From: Caccoplasma intestinavium
GTDB taxonomy: Bacteria; Bacteroidota; Bacteroidia; Bacteroidales; UBA11471
Assembly (NCBI GenBank): GCA_018715885.1
Contig: DVKT01000006.1
Coordinates: 84,117-148,116 of the forward strand
Length of the DNA stretch: 64,000 bases
Direction: 5' to 3'
The notes under the pieces are model-generated. The model searched no databases. It had not been told where the DNA came from and worked only from the letters and a program-made list of their open reading frames with translations. Each line of letters starts with the position of its first letter. Positions within the stretch are counted from its first letter, which is position 1. Shown one piece after another: positions 52,823 through 60,433 of the stretch. The position numbers and the translations under genes are program-made.

Positions 52823-53530
52823 TTATTTTTTCGCACCATTGTCTATCCACTCGTCGAGCAACATGATAAGGTGCATATATGATACCGACAAGATGTCCTC
52901 ATGCCCATGACGGTCTTCGGGAGCATCTCCCATCAAGACCGCATGCAGAAAACTATCCTCCGAACTTCCGGGTTCTACCAATACCGACCCGGGACGACGG
53001 GACGACGGTACATTCACAAGCGCGTCATAACTGCGACCTTCGGTCAAATAAAGGCCGGCTGCCGCACTGGTACTACCGCCATGACACATGATACAATGAT
53101 TATCGAAAACCTCATTCTGTACGGCATCGAACATATCGACATTGACATCTCCGACCTGCATATCGATAACATCGCCCTCACCAGAGCAATCGACAGTATA
53201 ATACGAGACGATACGCTTACGCAACTTATTGATCATACACAACTCGACGGTCGTCGCCTCCATACTTACCCCCGATAGAGTAACCGAAGCCTCTCCATCG
53301 GAATCGGGAACCACAGTTTTGGAAATTATGGCATACTCCTTCTCCCCAAATCCCGCCACCACGAGACTGAACTCCGACGGCCAACTATCAAGTCCGGTAA
53401 CATGTGCCGTCAAGTTTACCGTGCGTCCTTCTTGAGACATTTGGGCATAGTGTTCCTCGACGGGACCATCGTCACAAGCCACGAAGCCAAACAACAGCCC
53501 TACGGCAAGGAACAGATTCCTCACTTTCAT
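52823..53530 (-). CDS. Lipoprotein with one c-type haem site
   Basis: 235 residues. A lipobox (LLFGFVACDD) gives a lipidated Cys at about 19. The N-terminal part (residues 25-125) is a beta-rich domain of no known family. From about 138 a cytochrome-like part begins, with the haem site CIMCHGG, then SRRPGSVLVEPGSSEDSFLHAVLMGD and a Met late in the chain that could be the sixth ligand. It resembles the single-haem modules of planctomycete-type cytochromes. 21 bp upstream of the Rid gene, 15 bp after the porin gene. Confidence 0.78.
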   Translation of the reverse strand: MKVRNLFLAVGLLFGFVACDDGPVEEHYAQMSQEGRTVNLTAHVTGLDSWPSEFSLVVAGFGEKEYAIISKTVVPDSDGEASVTLSGVSMEATTVELCMINKLRKRIVSYYTVDCSGEGDVIDMQVGDVNVDMFDAVQNEVFDNHCIMCHGGSTSAAAGLYLTEGRSYDALVNVPSSRRPGSVLVEPGSSEDSFLHAVLMGDAPEDRHGHEDILSVSYMHLIMLLDEWIDNGAKK

Positions 53531-53545
53531 ACAATGCCCTCCTCG

Positions 53546-54757
53546 CTAAAAAGTATATTGCAGTTGCACTGTCCCACTATGCATCGCCAACCCCAAATCG
53601 TCATTATCGCGATCGAGTTGGGTCTCATGGCCGGTACGTCCGATGAACTGGTACATCGCCTGCAATTTGAGATTGCATTTGGGAAAGAAATAATTGAATC
53701 CCACGGCAGGCATATTCAAGAAGCCTTCTGTATCGAGGCCATTACGATTGAAGAAATCGTAACGGGCAGCTACTTGCAGGCAGTTCAAGACAAAATAACC
53801 GCCCTGCACATAACCACCCAGATAATTATAGGTTTCGTCTATTTTCTGACGTTTGGTAAACCCGACATGCATATAATAGGCTTCGGCTCCGATGTAAAGA
53901 CGATTCTTCAACATGGCAAACTCCACTCCGACACGTGCATCATTCGTGCTTTCGTTTTCGCTCTCGACATTGAGCGAACCCGAGACTCCCACCAAATACT
54001 TATCTTCATGCAACAGATGAGGACTTCCCTGAGTAGCTGGCATTACTCCTTTGGGCATATAAGTAAGACGGGCGGCATAGAGCAACGACGGGATATGCCA
54101 ATCGTCGCTCAACGTTTTAGTCGCCAAATTCACCGTACTTCCAGTTCCGTTGAAGAGTCCTATCTCATATCCGAACTTTTCTTTTATCATTCCGTGAAAT
54201 TCGAAACCAATATCAAAACCGGTTCCTATATTAGGAGTAACGGCATTCAACGAATAAGGCATAATAACCGATGATGTAAGCGAGACGGGAAGCGTAGGCA
54301 TCAGAGTCTCGCCGAGCGTCGTAAGGTAAGCATGTGCAAAAGGAGTTTTGAATTTTCCTACCCGCACGGCAAAGGTCTCTTTCATCTGCACGTCAAACCA
54401 TGCCTGCTGTAAAATGGCAGCCCCCGTAGTTGCTGCATTTATAGAAAGATTAAAGGTCAATTTCCCAAATGCTTTTCCCGTAAATCCCAATACGGCATAA
54501 GGTATGGCAAAACCCGTATTAGCGACATTATCCTGATTATACGCTTTGTCGAGTCCTTCATCATCATACCAGTTGACATTGGCACTGGCTTGTACCAACA
54601 AATAGGGTTTAAACACAAAATCGCCTTTTTTCGATTTCAAGGTAAATCCTTCTTTCCCGGCAAGCGATACGATACCGTTCTCGGTATCTTCGGCATACTG
54701 CGCCATGGCCGACAAAGAAAGGACCGACAACATGACGAGGAAAAATATCTTTTTCAT
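53546..54757 (-). CDS. Outer-membrane porin (porin O/P-like)
   Basis: 403 residues. Signal peptide (FFLVMLSVLSLSAMA) and a run of alternating beta strands ending with the C-terminal aromatic QLQYTF, typical of outer-membrane barrels. The content resembles phosphate-selective porins O and P (LGFTGKAFGKLTFNLSINAAT, VRVGKFKTPFAHAYL). What it conducts is unknown. It lies between the mono-haem lipoprotein gene and the di-haem gene. Confidence 0.8.
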   Translation of the reverse strand: MKKIFFLVMLSVLSLSAMAQYAEDTENGIVSLAGKEGFTLKSKKGDFVFKPYLLVQASANVNWYDDEGLDKAYNQDNVANTGFAIPYAVLGFTGKAFGKLTFNLSINAATTGAAILQQAWFDVQMKETFAVRVGKFKTPFAHAYLTTLGETLMPTLPVSLTSSVIMPYSLNAVTPNIGTGFDIGFEFHGMIKEKFGYEIGLFNGTGSTVNLATKTLSDDWHIPSLLYAARLTYMPKGVMPATQGSPHLLHEDKYLVGVSGSLNVESENESTNDARVGVEFAMLKNRLYIGAEAYYMHVGFTKRQKIDETYNYLGGYVQGGYFVLNCLQVAARYDFFNRNGLDTEGFLNMPAVGFNYFFPKCNLKLQAMYQFIGRTGHETQLDRDNDDLGLAMHSGTVQLQYTF

Positions 54758-54777
54758 ATACTTGTTACAAATAGGTT

Positions 54778-56211
54778 TTAAAGTGAATTTAAAAACGCAA
54801 TCAATGCATCGCGGTCATCTTTACTCATGTTTTTGAAAAGGTTTTTCGAAGCCTCTCCCTCACCACCGTGCCACATAATGGCCTCGACGAGATTTCGAGC
54901 CCGACCGTCGTGTAAGAAATAGGTGTGTCCGTTGACTTTCTCTTGCAGACCTATACCCCAGAGAGGTGTCGTGCGCCACTCATTTCCCCGGGCCAAGCCA
55001 CTCACGTAATTATCATTCAGTCCCACGCCCATGATTTCAGATCCCATATCATGGAGAAGGAAATCAGAGTAAGGGTGTATCGTCTGGCTGCCCAACCACG
55101 TAAGTTGGGTATTATTGAGGAGTACCGATCCACGAGGGCGGGTATGCAATGTCGGGGTATGGCATAAGTGGCATTTCGCCCGGTAAAAATTCTCTTCACC
55201 CTGTATTACCTGAGGGTCGTTTACATTCCGACGAGCCGGGACGCCGAGCGTTTGCATATAGAGGTCGACATTTTCCATCTCTTCGGTCGAAACATCGAGT
55301 TGGTCGTACGAGAGTCCCATCATGCTACCTTGATTGACTTGTGCCTGTCCGCGACATATCTCTTCGGGGTAACGACTGTTGGTAACTCCCATATCACTCG
55401 AAAAACCGAGTTCGACGGTCAAATCGGCGTGTTGCGCTTTATTGCCCGAAACCCCCAACATCGTTTTACCCCGTTCGCTGATATAATTGCAACGCCCGCT
55501 GATACCATATTCGGGATAATTGCTCTTAGCGGCAAGTGCTTCGATTTCGGCTTGGTCGAGAGCCATCATCTGCCCCATACCCACATGCCGCAAAGGTATA
55601 CGCACCGAGCAAAAAAGGTCCTCGGGTTTTATACTATCGGCATACCACTCGGTAATCATATAGGTAGGCTTGCACAAGGTATAAGCCTCTCCGTCGGGGA
55701 AATAAAACGTCTCGTATGTGTACTCGACCGAGAGTTTTCCCTCCGGTTTCACCCCATAGATTGCCTGATCATGAAGTACACGTCCGTAATCTTGAAAGAA
55801 AGCCCCATTTTTACGGGTGATATATACCAACATCGACGAGAAGCCCGTACTGCCCGAACCTCCTTCACTCCACAATGTCGGTTTGGTACGTCCGGCATTT
55901 CGGTGGCAACTGCCGCAGGAATAACCCGCATAGACCGGCCCGAGTCCACCACCATATCCGTTGCTGCTGGTACGCACATCATCGTAGAGACGGTCTCCAC
56001 GATTGAAGCGGGTAGAAAGAGAACCCGTTACCCAATCGGCTTCCGAATCATAAGCCTTCGACGAATTGATAAATATCGTCGACGTTCCCGCCGACAAGGC
56101 ATAGCCTTCGGGCACGTCTATATCCGCAACGGTTATTCCTTCGTCATCGTTGCACGCAACAAGTGAGAAGAACGAAAGACATGCCCCCAAAAGAAAAAAT
56201 TTATGTTTCAT
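54778..56211 (-). CDS. Di-haem oxidoreductase (DUF1111) lipoprotein
   Basis: 477 residues from the ATG at 56211, which starts directly at a lipoprotein signal (LGACLSFFSLVACND). The frame extends 20 codons further upstream without sense. Two c-type haem sites are seen: CGSCHRN near 115-120 and CHLCHTP near 350. This family (DHOR, putative thiol oxidoreductases or peroxidases) is often encoded next to imelysin, as I recall for Pseudomonas. Here the imelysin gene is the next one upstream in the operon, 101 bp away. The substrate is unknown; electron transfer linked to metal uptake is a plausible role. Confidence 0.88.
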   Translation of the reverse strand: MKHKFFLLGACLSFFSLVACNDDEGITVADIDVPEGYALSAGTSTIFINSSKAYDSEADWVTGSLSTRFNRGDRLYDDVRTSSNGYGGGLGPVYAGYSCGSCHRNAGRTKPTLWSEGGSGSTGFSSMLVYITRKNGAFFQDYGRVLHDQAIYGVKPEGKLSVEYTYETFYFPDGEAYTLCKPTYMITEWYADSIKPEDLFCSVRIPLRHVGMGQMMALDQAEIEALAAKSNYPEYGISGRCNYISERGKTMLGVSGNKAQHADLTVELGFSSDMGVTNSRYPEEICRGQAQVNQGSMMGLSYDQLDVSTEEMENVDLYMQTLGVPARRNVNDPQVIQGEENFYRAKCHLCHTPTLHTRPRGSVLLNNTQLTWLGSQTIHPYSDFLLHDMGSEIMGVGLNDNYVSGLARGNEWRTTPLWGIGLQEKVNGHTYFLHDGRARNLVEAIMWHGGEGEASKNLFKNMSKDDRDALIAFLNSL

Positions 56212-56264
56212 CGTATTTATCGCTCGTGCAGTTATTATTCGCAAACAATCAAGATGCAGCCCGG

Positions 56265-56278
56265 TAACCATTTGGTTA
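56265..56278. promoter_or_regulatory. Dyad in the imelysin/di-haem spacer
   Basis: TAACCA-TT-TGGTTA, a perfect 6-bp inverted repeat in the 101-bp gap between the imelysin and DUF1111 genes. It may be an operator or a small hairpin affecting downstream expression. No -7 box was found in the gap. Confidence 0.25.
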
Positions 56279-56312
56279 GAGCCACATCTTGTTCTGATTG
56301 TATCGACACCAA

Positions 56313-57461
56313 TTACTCGATAGTACGGGGTGCACCGTTCTGGAAGAGGAGGAATTCCAAAGTATGGAATCCGCGTACACTTTGAGCGGCCTCAGCCTCA
56401 CTGTCATCGTCCCAATCGAGAGCACCGAAGTTTCCGGTCGTAAGGATTTGCACGATGGCATCGACATCGAGAGGCCAACTATCCATATTGGGATCGAGAC
56501 CTTCTACATCTACAGGACCGAATAAGAACGCTTCGCTCTTTTCCCAGGGTTCGCGCGCTTCAATCCATGCATGACAAGCCGTTTCGAAAGCAGCATTGCT
56601 GGGATTGGAGCGGAAAGCCACAACAGCATCGTAGAGATCGCTGTTTTTTTCTTTCAAAGATTGGTATGTAGGAAGTATCACATCATCTACATAAGTATCG
56701 ATAATTCCTTCAAGAGCAGCGTTATCGCTTAAATTATCCTGAATATATTTTTTCAAAGTAGAGAGAGCTGCGCTCAAATCGGCACAAGCCTCCATCGCCT
56801 CCAACGTTTCATTGCTGTTGATATTATTACGCAACGGCTGCGGAATAGCTTGTATAGCGGCAGCCGCATTTAAAATTGCTGTCTTCATCTGCTCATCGAG
56901 CGATGTGTTTACGCTGGCTACCAATGCCGAAATAGAATTGGCATTGACTGTCGAATCCAAAGATCCGAAATAGGCATTCCGTATCGACCAGATATTATTG
57001 GTATAATCATCACGCGAATGCCAGCTATACCACGACTCAACAGCATAAAGTGCTTCGGTCGTATTACCTTGCATATAAAGATCATAAGGGTCGCCCAATT
57101 TATTATCGCCCACTTCATCGGCAATTGTTACACAACCGTCGATAATCTCTTCTATACACGACAATGCACTCCCGTAAGTATCGTTATTATGACTTTTGAA
57201 AATCGAAGCATAACTTGCCCCTCCGTTATAGGAGCTATTCCAGTCGGCATAAAGAGTGGCGGCATCGTCCCGCAACAACTCGGCGACACGTACCATGTAA
57301 TTGCCCCATGCAGTCGCATTCTCGGCCGAATAAGCAAGGTCGTAATTTGAATTTATCGTCGGGTTTCCCCCGTTACCGCCGTCGTTATCATCATCGGAAC
57401 ACGACGTAGCTACAAAAAGTCCCATTGCCAAGCTCATGGCAAGAAATAATTTCTTTTTCAT
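56313..57461 (-). CDS. Imelysin-family lipoprotein (periplasmic metal uptake)
   Basis: 382 residues. Lipobox LFVATSCSDD gives a lipidated Cys near 21, followed by an Asp/Gly linker. The imelysin motif GxHxxE is present as GFHTLEFLLF near the C-terminus, and WNSS-type segments lie near the N-terminus. Imelysins (IrpA, EfeO relatives) bind iron or other cations in the periplasm. It follows the first porin gene by 35 bp. It lacks an obvious peptidase active site. Confidence 0.9.
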   Translation of the reverse strand: MKKKLFLAMSLAMGLFVATSCSDDDNDGGNGGNPTINSNYDLAYSAENATAWGNYMVRVAELLRDDAATLYADWNSSYNGGASYASIFKSHNNDTYGSALSCIEEIIDGCVTIADEVGDNKLGDPYDLYMQGNTTEALYAVESWYSWHSRDDYTNNIWSIRNAYFGSLDSTVNANSISALVASVNTSLDEQMKTAILNAAAAIQAIPQPLRNNINSNETLEAMEACADLSAALSTLKKYIQDNLSDNAALEGIIDTYVDDVILPTYQSLKEKNSDLYDAVVAFRSNPSNAAFETACHAWIEAREPWEKSEAFLFGPVDVEGLDPNMDSWPLDVDAIVQILTTGNFGALDWDDDSEAEAAQSVRGFHTLEFLLFQNGAPRTIE

Positions 57462-57496
57462 AATAGATTTATAATTTTAGGTTGATAATATATTTG

Positions 57497-58876
57497 CTAT
57501 TTTTTCACAAACCAACCAACATAAGCAATTCCGAGGCCGAATTCATTCTCGCTGTTGTAACGTCCGTGTGCGCCGAACATGCGACTTGTACCTATCTGTC
57601 GGGTCGTATAATCGAATTTCACCACCAAATTGGGAAGAACAAAATAGTTAAGGCCGGCCGTCCACATACTTACTTGCAAACGCTTTTCCATCGTCTGCGA
57701 TGCCTCTCCTTTCTCTTGCGGATTATAATATTCATAGCGGCCGAAAGGATAAATAACCGGGAATTTCTTTACTCCGGGGAAAAATGAAGCCAGATTGACA
57801 CCGACTTCTCCTGCATAACTGACAGCATTTTTAGCCACGGGAACCAACCGACTATAAGGAGACGCATTAGGCAAACGCCGGTTGGCTGAACTTACTACTG
57901 CCGAATTACCGAGACGACCGTATATCATATTGAGACGAGCCGTTACATAACGATTTTTGTACTGTGCATCGGCCGAGTAGATATTGACAGGAATTTTTCC
58001 TCTCCCTGCATAAGTTTGGGATTGGTCTGAATTTTTTCCGGCATCGGGACAATAATAAGCCGATCCTCCGATTCGCAAGCCCGGAACACCCTCATAATTA
58101 ACACGCAATACATACGCAGGAGAAGTAAAATTATCTACTTCAAAAAGTCCTTGTTTTCCACCGGAAACCCACTCATTACGGTCGAACCCGTTGGGATTCA
58201 ACCCAGCCACGACCATTGCCTCATAGGAAAAACGGGCATAACGACGCCCCAGTGTACCGAAAATTTCGAGACCTGTCTCATGCCATGTCGAGGGTATGAT
58301 AGTAGTCTCTCCTTCTGGGCGAGAAGTACCGAAGAAATTAATCGGTTCGTGATTGAAGTTGGTCAGCCCTACCGGTACGATTATATGTCCGACCCGCACA
58401 TTCAACTCAGGTAAAATAAGACGTGTGATATGAAACTGTTCGAGAGCCACTTCACCTCCCTTTTCTATTTCGGTTTCATATTCTCCATTCTCCGAATTCT
58501 CGAGTTCTACAGCTGTCCCGACACCACCCGCTTCAAACTCGATTTCGGCGCCGAGAATCCATTTGGGAGTAAATTTGTAATCGAATGCAAAGACAAAACG
58601 GGGAATCGATATTTCCGCCCGATTCTGACGGGTATTTCCATACGATGTTCCCGTATAGCGATTAATGCCGTAATCCATAAAGTTGGCCAACATTTCACCA
58701 TATCCGCCGAAACGGAATTTACGGAATCCTCCATAGGAATTATCGGAGGCAGCCCCGGCCTCGATAGAAACCGAATCTTGACGGAAAGAAAAACCCTTAC
58801 GTTTATCTCCCGCTTCTGCCGAAAATACTGTTGCAACTGGCAAAAGAGCCACTAATATGCATTTTCTTAAAAACAT
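57497..58876 (-). CDS. Outer-membrane beta-barrel protein, first gene of the haem operon
   Basis: 459 residues from the ATG at 58876, which begins a signal peptide (ILVALLPVATVFSAEA). The frame extends 14 codons more, but that part lies over the promoter. The protein has repeated amphipathic strands, opens with FRKFRFGGYGEMLANFMDYG and ends GLGIAYVGWFVKK. It resembles Bacteroidetes porin-like barrels rather than a TonB receptor: no plug domain is seen. As the first gene of the operon it may be the entry pore for the substrate. The family call is moderate. Confidence 0.78.
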   Translation of the reverse strand: MFLRKCILVALLPVATVFSAEAGDKRKGFSFRQDSVSIEAGAASDNSYGGFRKFRFGGYGEMLANFMDYGINRYTGTSYGNTRQNRAEISIPRFVFAFDYKFTPKWILGAEIEFEAGGVGTAVELENSENGEYETEIEKGGEVALEQFHITRLILPELNVRVGHIIVPVGLTNFNHEPINFFGTSRPEGETTIIPSTWHETGLEIFGTLGRRYARFSYEAMVVAGLNPNGFDRNEWVSGGKQGLFEVDNFTSPAYVLRVNYEGVPGLRIGGSAYYCPDAGKNSDQSQTYAGRGKIPVNIYSADAQYKNRYVTARLNMIYGRLGNSAVVSSANRRLPNASPYSRLVPVAKNAVSYAGEVGVNLASFFPGVKKFPVIYPFGRYEYYNPQEKGEASQTMEKRLQVSMWTAGLNYFVLPNLVVKFDYTTRQIGTSRMFGAHGRYNSENEFGLGIAYVGWFVKK

Positions 58877-58901
58877 AACGACTTTTATTAAAAATTCGGC
58901 A

Positions 58902-58932
58902 CAAAAGTATTCCGACACATTCGGGAAGACAA
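58902..58932 (-). promoter_or_regulatory. Promoter of the haem/imelysin operon
   Basis: The -7 box TACTTTTG (58909-58902) with a TTG at 58932-58930, spaced as expected for the Bacteroidetes -33 element. It lies 26 bp upstream of the first gene and supports the start at 58876. Confidence 0.65.
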
Positions 58933-59154
58933 TACCTACATGTTATGATTTGTACGCCATCGAATACTACATTTAGGGGATTTTTGGTTTAATTCACATA
59001 AAAATCAAAGTTCTTTTGACAAAAAAGATTCAAAAATCAACCCAAGCCCATACAAAGCATAAAATCCCCAGCTATATGAAGTTCAAGAGCTTAAAAAACC
59101 TTTATTTCAAGAATAAAAATAGCGCGTGGTACGTTCTCCTCCATATAAGTATCG

Positions 59155-59162
59155 TACCTTTG
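59155..59162 (+). promoter_or_regulatory. Promoter -7 box of the RND operon
   Basis: TACCTTTG, giving a leader of about 70 nt before the adaptor gene. A short GC hairpin (ACCGG/CCGG at about 59182-59197) lies in the leader. Confidence 0.6.
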
Positions 59163-59239
59163 TGCACAAATTGTAAACAACACCGGCCGAAACCGGAGCG
59201 ACCATATACAAATACTATCAAAATAACAGGACTTCACCT

Positions 59240-60421
59240 ATGAAACGACCCGCCCTGCATGTCAACACACATTTTCTCTCCCAGAAAAAAGTATGGGGCA
59301 CACTCCTGCTTATCGCCGTTGCTATCGGCGCATACTACATTTTTTCCCGCAAAGAAAAGCCGGCGGAAGAATTTGCCATCGTGGCAACCATGAAAGCCGA
59401 ACAGAACGACGTCGGTGTATACGGAGAATATGTAGGCCGTATACGTGCGCAACAATTTGTCGAAGTACACGCCCGTGTAGAAGGATTTCTCGAACAAATG
59501 CTTTTTGAAGAAGGAACCTACGTCAAGAAAAACCAGACATTGTTTATCATCGACCAACGGCAATATAAGGCAAAAGTCGACAAAGCCTCGGCTCAGTTGA
59601 ATAAGGATCGGGCGCAAGAACGCAAAGCACAACACGACCTCGAACGTATCCGTCCGCTTTATGAGCAAAATGCAGCCAGCCAGCTCGATCTCGACAATGC
59701 CGTTGCAGCTTACGAAAGTGCCAAAGCCTCGGTCATCATGAGCCAAGCCGACCTCGACCAAGCTCAAATGGAACTCGACTATACGGTCGTGCGTTCCCCG
59801 ATTGCAGGTAATATCAGTGAACGGCTGGTCGACCTCGGAACCTTAGTCGGGACAAACGGGAAATCGCAACTAGCCACTATCGTCAAAAGCGATACGGTAT
59901 TGGTCGATTTCAGCATGACAGCTCTCGACTACCTGAAAAGCAAGGAACGTAACGTCAATTTGGGACAAAAAGTAGAGAATCGTTCATGGCAACCTTATAT
60001 CACGATCACCCTCGCCGACAATACGCAATATCCCTACAAAGGTCTTGTCGACTTTGCCGAACCGCAAGTCGACCCGTTGACCGGAACATTTTCGGTACGC
60101 GCAGAGATGCCCAATCCCGACCATGTACTGCTGCCGGGCCAATCGACCAAAGTGCTGTTGTTGCTCGACGTGCGCGAAAACGCCGTAACCGTACCTATGA
60201 AAGCCGTCATCATCGAAAAAGGCGGGGCTTACATATACGTGGCTCGTGAAAACGGAACGGCAGAAAAACGATTTATCGAACTGGGACCGCAACAAGAGAA
60301 TCTGGTAGTCGTAGAACGCGGACTGGCTGCCGGTGAAGAAATTGTCGTGGAAGGTTACCATAAACTGCTGCCGGGCATGAAGATAAAAATCGATAACGAA
60401 TATTTGGACGAACAGCCGTAA
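59240..60421 (+). CDS. RND efflux periplasmic adaptor
   Basis: 393 residues, an AcrA/MexA-type membrane fusion protein. One N-terminal membrane segment (GTLLLIAVAIGAYYIFS), the lipoyl halves around VHARVEGFLEQMLFEEG and VVRSPIAGNISERLVDLG, a coiled-coil hairpin between them (about 110-180), then beta-barrel and membrane-proximal domains (ENLVVVERGLAAGEEIVVEGYHKLLPG). It links the inner-membrane pump to the outer-membrane factor and is followed 12 bp later by the pump gene. The export substrate is not predictable. Confidence 0.93.
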   Translation: MKRPALHVNTHFLSQKKVWGTLLLIAVAIGAYYIFSRKEKPAEEFAIVATMKAEQNDVGVYGEYVGRIRAQQFVEVHARVEGFLEQMLFEEGTYVKKNQTLFIIDQRQYKAKVDKASAQLNKDRAQERKAQHDLERIRPLYEQNAASQLDLDNAVAAYESAKASVIMSQADLDQAQMELDYTVVRSPIAGNISERLVDLGTLVGTNGKSQLATIVKSDTVLVDFSMTALDYLKSKERNVNLGQKVENRSWQPYITITLADNTQYPYKGLVDFAEPQVDPLTGTFSVRAEMPNPDHVLLPGQSTKVLLLLDVRENAVTVPMKAVIIEKGGAYIYVARENGTAEKRFIELGPQQENLVVVERGLAAGEEIVVEGYHKLLPGMKIKIDNEYLDEQP

Positions 60422-60433
60422 AAACACGCCGTC

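Larger units (their letters stand above)
58877..59239. other. Divergent intergenic region, haem operon/RND operon
   Basis: 363 bp. It carries a good minus-strand promoter (58902-58932) for the haem operon and a plus-strand -7 box (59155-59162) for the efflux operon. A pair of complementary 9-mers (58976-58984 and 59061-59069) flanks 76 bp between them. No regulator gene is encoded here. Confidence 0.6.
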
